A stretch of 64,000 nt of DNA, taken from assembly GCF_900116765.1 (NCBI RefSeq), contig NZ_UETC01000002.1:1-64000 (forward strand), in the 5' to 3' direction. Each line of letters starts with the position of its first letter. Position 1 is the stretch's first letter. The notes under the pieces were generated by a model. It was not told the DNA's origin. It was given only the letters and a program-made list of their open reading frames with translations, and searched no databases. The position numbers were made by a program, and so were the translations under genes. Source of the stretch: Jannaschia seohaensis (GTDB lineage Bacteria; Pseudomonadota; Alphaproteobacteria; Rhodobacterales; Rhodobacteraceae). This document shows, in pieces, positions 63,001 to 64,000 of the stretch.

Positions 63001-64000
63001 ATGGACGACTTGAAACCCAACGACCTGAGCGCCGTCGTCGAAGCCGATCGGGCGCATATCTGGCACCACCTGCTGCCGCACAAGGCGCTCGAGACGACCG
63101 ATCCCCGCATCATCGTCGAAGGCCGCGGGATGAAGGTCTGGGACCAGCACGGCAAGGAGCATCTCGACGCGGTCTCTGGCGGCGTCTGGACCGTCAATGT
63201 GGGCTATGGCCGCGAGGAGATCGCGGACGCCGTGCGCGACCAGCTCGTCAAGATGAACTATTTCGCGCAGACCGCGGGCTCCATCCCCGGCTCGATGTTC
63301 GCCGAAAAGCTGATCTCGAAGATGCCGGGCCTGAGCCGGGTCTTCTACGCCAACTCGGGCTCTGAGGCGAACGAGAAGGCGTTCAAAATGATCCGCCAGA
63401 TCAGCGCGCGCAAGCATGGCGGCAAGAAGCACAAGATCCTCTACCGCGAGCGCGACTATCACGGCACCACCATCGCCTGCCTCTCGGCCGGCGGCCAGCA
63501 GGAGCGGAACGCCCATTACGGGCCGTTCACGCCGGGCTTCGTCGAGGTCCCGCACTGCCTGGAATATCGCCGCCACGAACAGGGGCTGGAGCATCTCTCG
63601 GGCGCCGAATACGGCCGCGCCGCCGCCGATGCCATCGAAGAGGTCATCCTGCGCGAGGGCCCCGACACGGTCGGCGCGCTCTGCCTTGAGCCGATCACGG
63701 CGGGCGGCGGCGTCATCGTGCCGCCCGAAGGCTATTGGGAGCGCGTGCAGGAGATCGTCGAGAAATACGACCTTCTGCTGCATATCGACGAGGTCGTCTG
63801 CGGCGTCGGCCGCACCGGCACCTGGTTCGGCTATCAGCATTACGGCGTGAAGCCCGATTTCGTGACCATGGCCAAGGGCGTCGCCTCGGGCTACGCGGCG
63901 ATCTCCTGCCTGGTGACCACCGAGGCGGTGTTCGAGCAGTTCAAGGACGATCCCACCGACAAGCTGCACTATTTCCGCGACGTGTCGACCTTCGGCGGCT
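63001..64000 (+). CDS. tpa: Taurine:pyruvate aminotransferase, 3' end outside the window
   Basis: The first 333 residues of a class III aminotransferase: HIWHHLLPHKALETTDPRII, the PLP-binding ANSGSEANEKAFKMIRQISA, the acidic IDEVVCGVGRTGTWFGYQHY, and the Schiff-base Lys at residue 292 (VTMAKGVASGYAAISC). Tpa moves the amino group of taurine to pyruvate, giving sulfoacetaldehyde and alanine. ATG 63001 has GGAGG seven bases upstream. The frame is open to the last base. Confidence 0.93.
   Translation, partial: MDDLKPNDLSAVVEADRAHIWHHLLPHKALETTDPRIIVEGRGMKVWDQHGKEHLDAVSGGVWTVNVGYGREEIADAVRDQLVKMNYFAQTAGSIPGSMFAEKLISKMPGLSRVFYANSGSEANEKAFKMIRQISARKHGGKKHKILYRERDYHGTTIACLSAGGQQERNAHYGPFTPGFVEVPHCLEYRRHEQGLEHLSGAEYGRAAADAIEEVILREGPDTVGALCLEPITAGGGVIVPPEGYWERVQEIVEKYDLLLHIDEVVCGVGRTGTWFGYQHYGVKPDFVTMAKGVASGYAAISCLVTTEAVFEQFKDDPTDKLHYFRDVSTFGG

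Overview
The window reads as alphaproteobacterial, most likely Rhodobacteraceae (Roseobacter/Rhodobacter relatives). The grounds are high G+C codon use, taurine genes of the TauABC plus taurine:pyruvate aminotransferase type, Rhodobacteraceae-style phage debris (DUF2793, DUF6127), and a short repeat at 59.4 kb that I remember as common in Roseobacter genomes. These are family-level judgements from reading; no search was run.

Layout. 1-10 kb is worn accessory DNA: IS3, IS6, IS5, IS110 and IS21 fragments, a broken phage tail gene, the tail of htpX and a broken PLD-like gene. Among them stand intact genes: an FKBP isomerase, a winged-helix regulator, and a porin/hydrolase/MscS operon. From 10.2 to 47.7 kb lies an accessory block bounded by two collinear ~285-base direct repeats exactly 37,195 bases apart. 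The right copy is the 3' end and downstream terminator of an intact tRNA-Ser(GCU), so I read the block as a genomic island at a tRNA gene.

The island holds (a) a frameshifted IS110 element; (b) copper/metal handling from 12 to 36 kb; (c) a phage lysis cassette and a truncated serine recombinase at 36-38.6 kb; (d) a TetR-controlled CPBP protease/serine hydrolase pair; and (e) a lower-G+C module of a tripartite tricarboxylate transporter with MarR and a CoA transferase.

The copper section combines cytosolic sensing (CueR with C112/C120), two P1B ATPases (each behind a CueR-type promoter), a CopZ-like chaperone, a CDF transporter with altered metal-site residues, and a two-component system with a His/Met-rich sensor. 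It also has an eight-gene periplasmic operon of a multicopper oxidase, three class I-like cytochromes c, a Met-rich cytochrome c', a His-rich protein, DsbA and an L,D-transpeptidase. A second DsbA, a broken ScsB, a Met-rich EF-hand protein, DUF302, rhodanese, TVP38, an APC permease and DUF411 complete it. TGTATC repeats in both divergent intergenic regions suggest that the two-component regulator ties the periplasmic operons together.

From 47.7 kb on the DNA looks like stable chromosome: GAF histidine kinase, 2OG-Fe(II) oxygenase, LysE exporter, rplM-rpsI, and a PotABC-type ABC transporter. A decayed patch at 57-59.4 kb holds a response regulator, a kinase, an IS5 transposase and a Slam-like outer-membrane gene, all broken. 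The window ends in taurine uptake (tauABC) divergent from tpa, with CTGGAC repeats between them.
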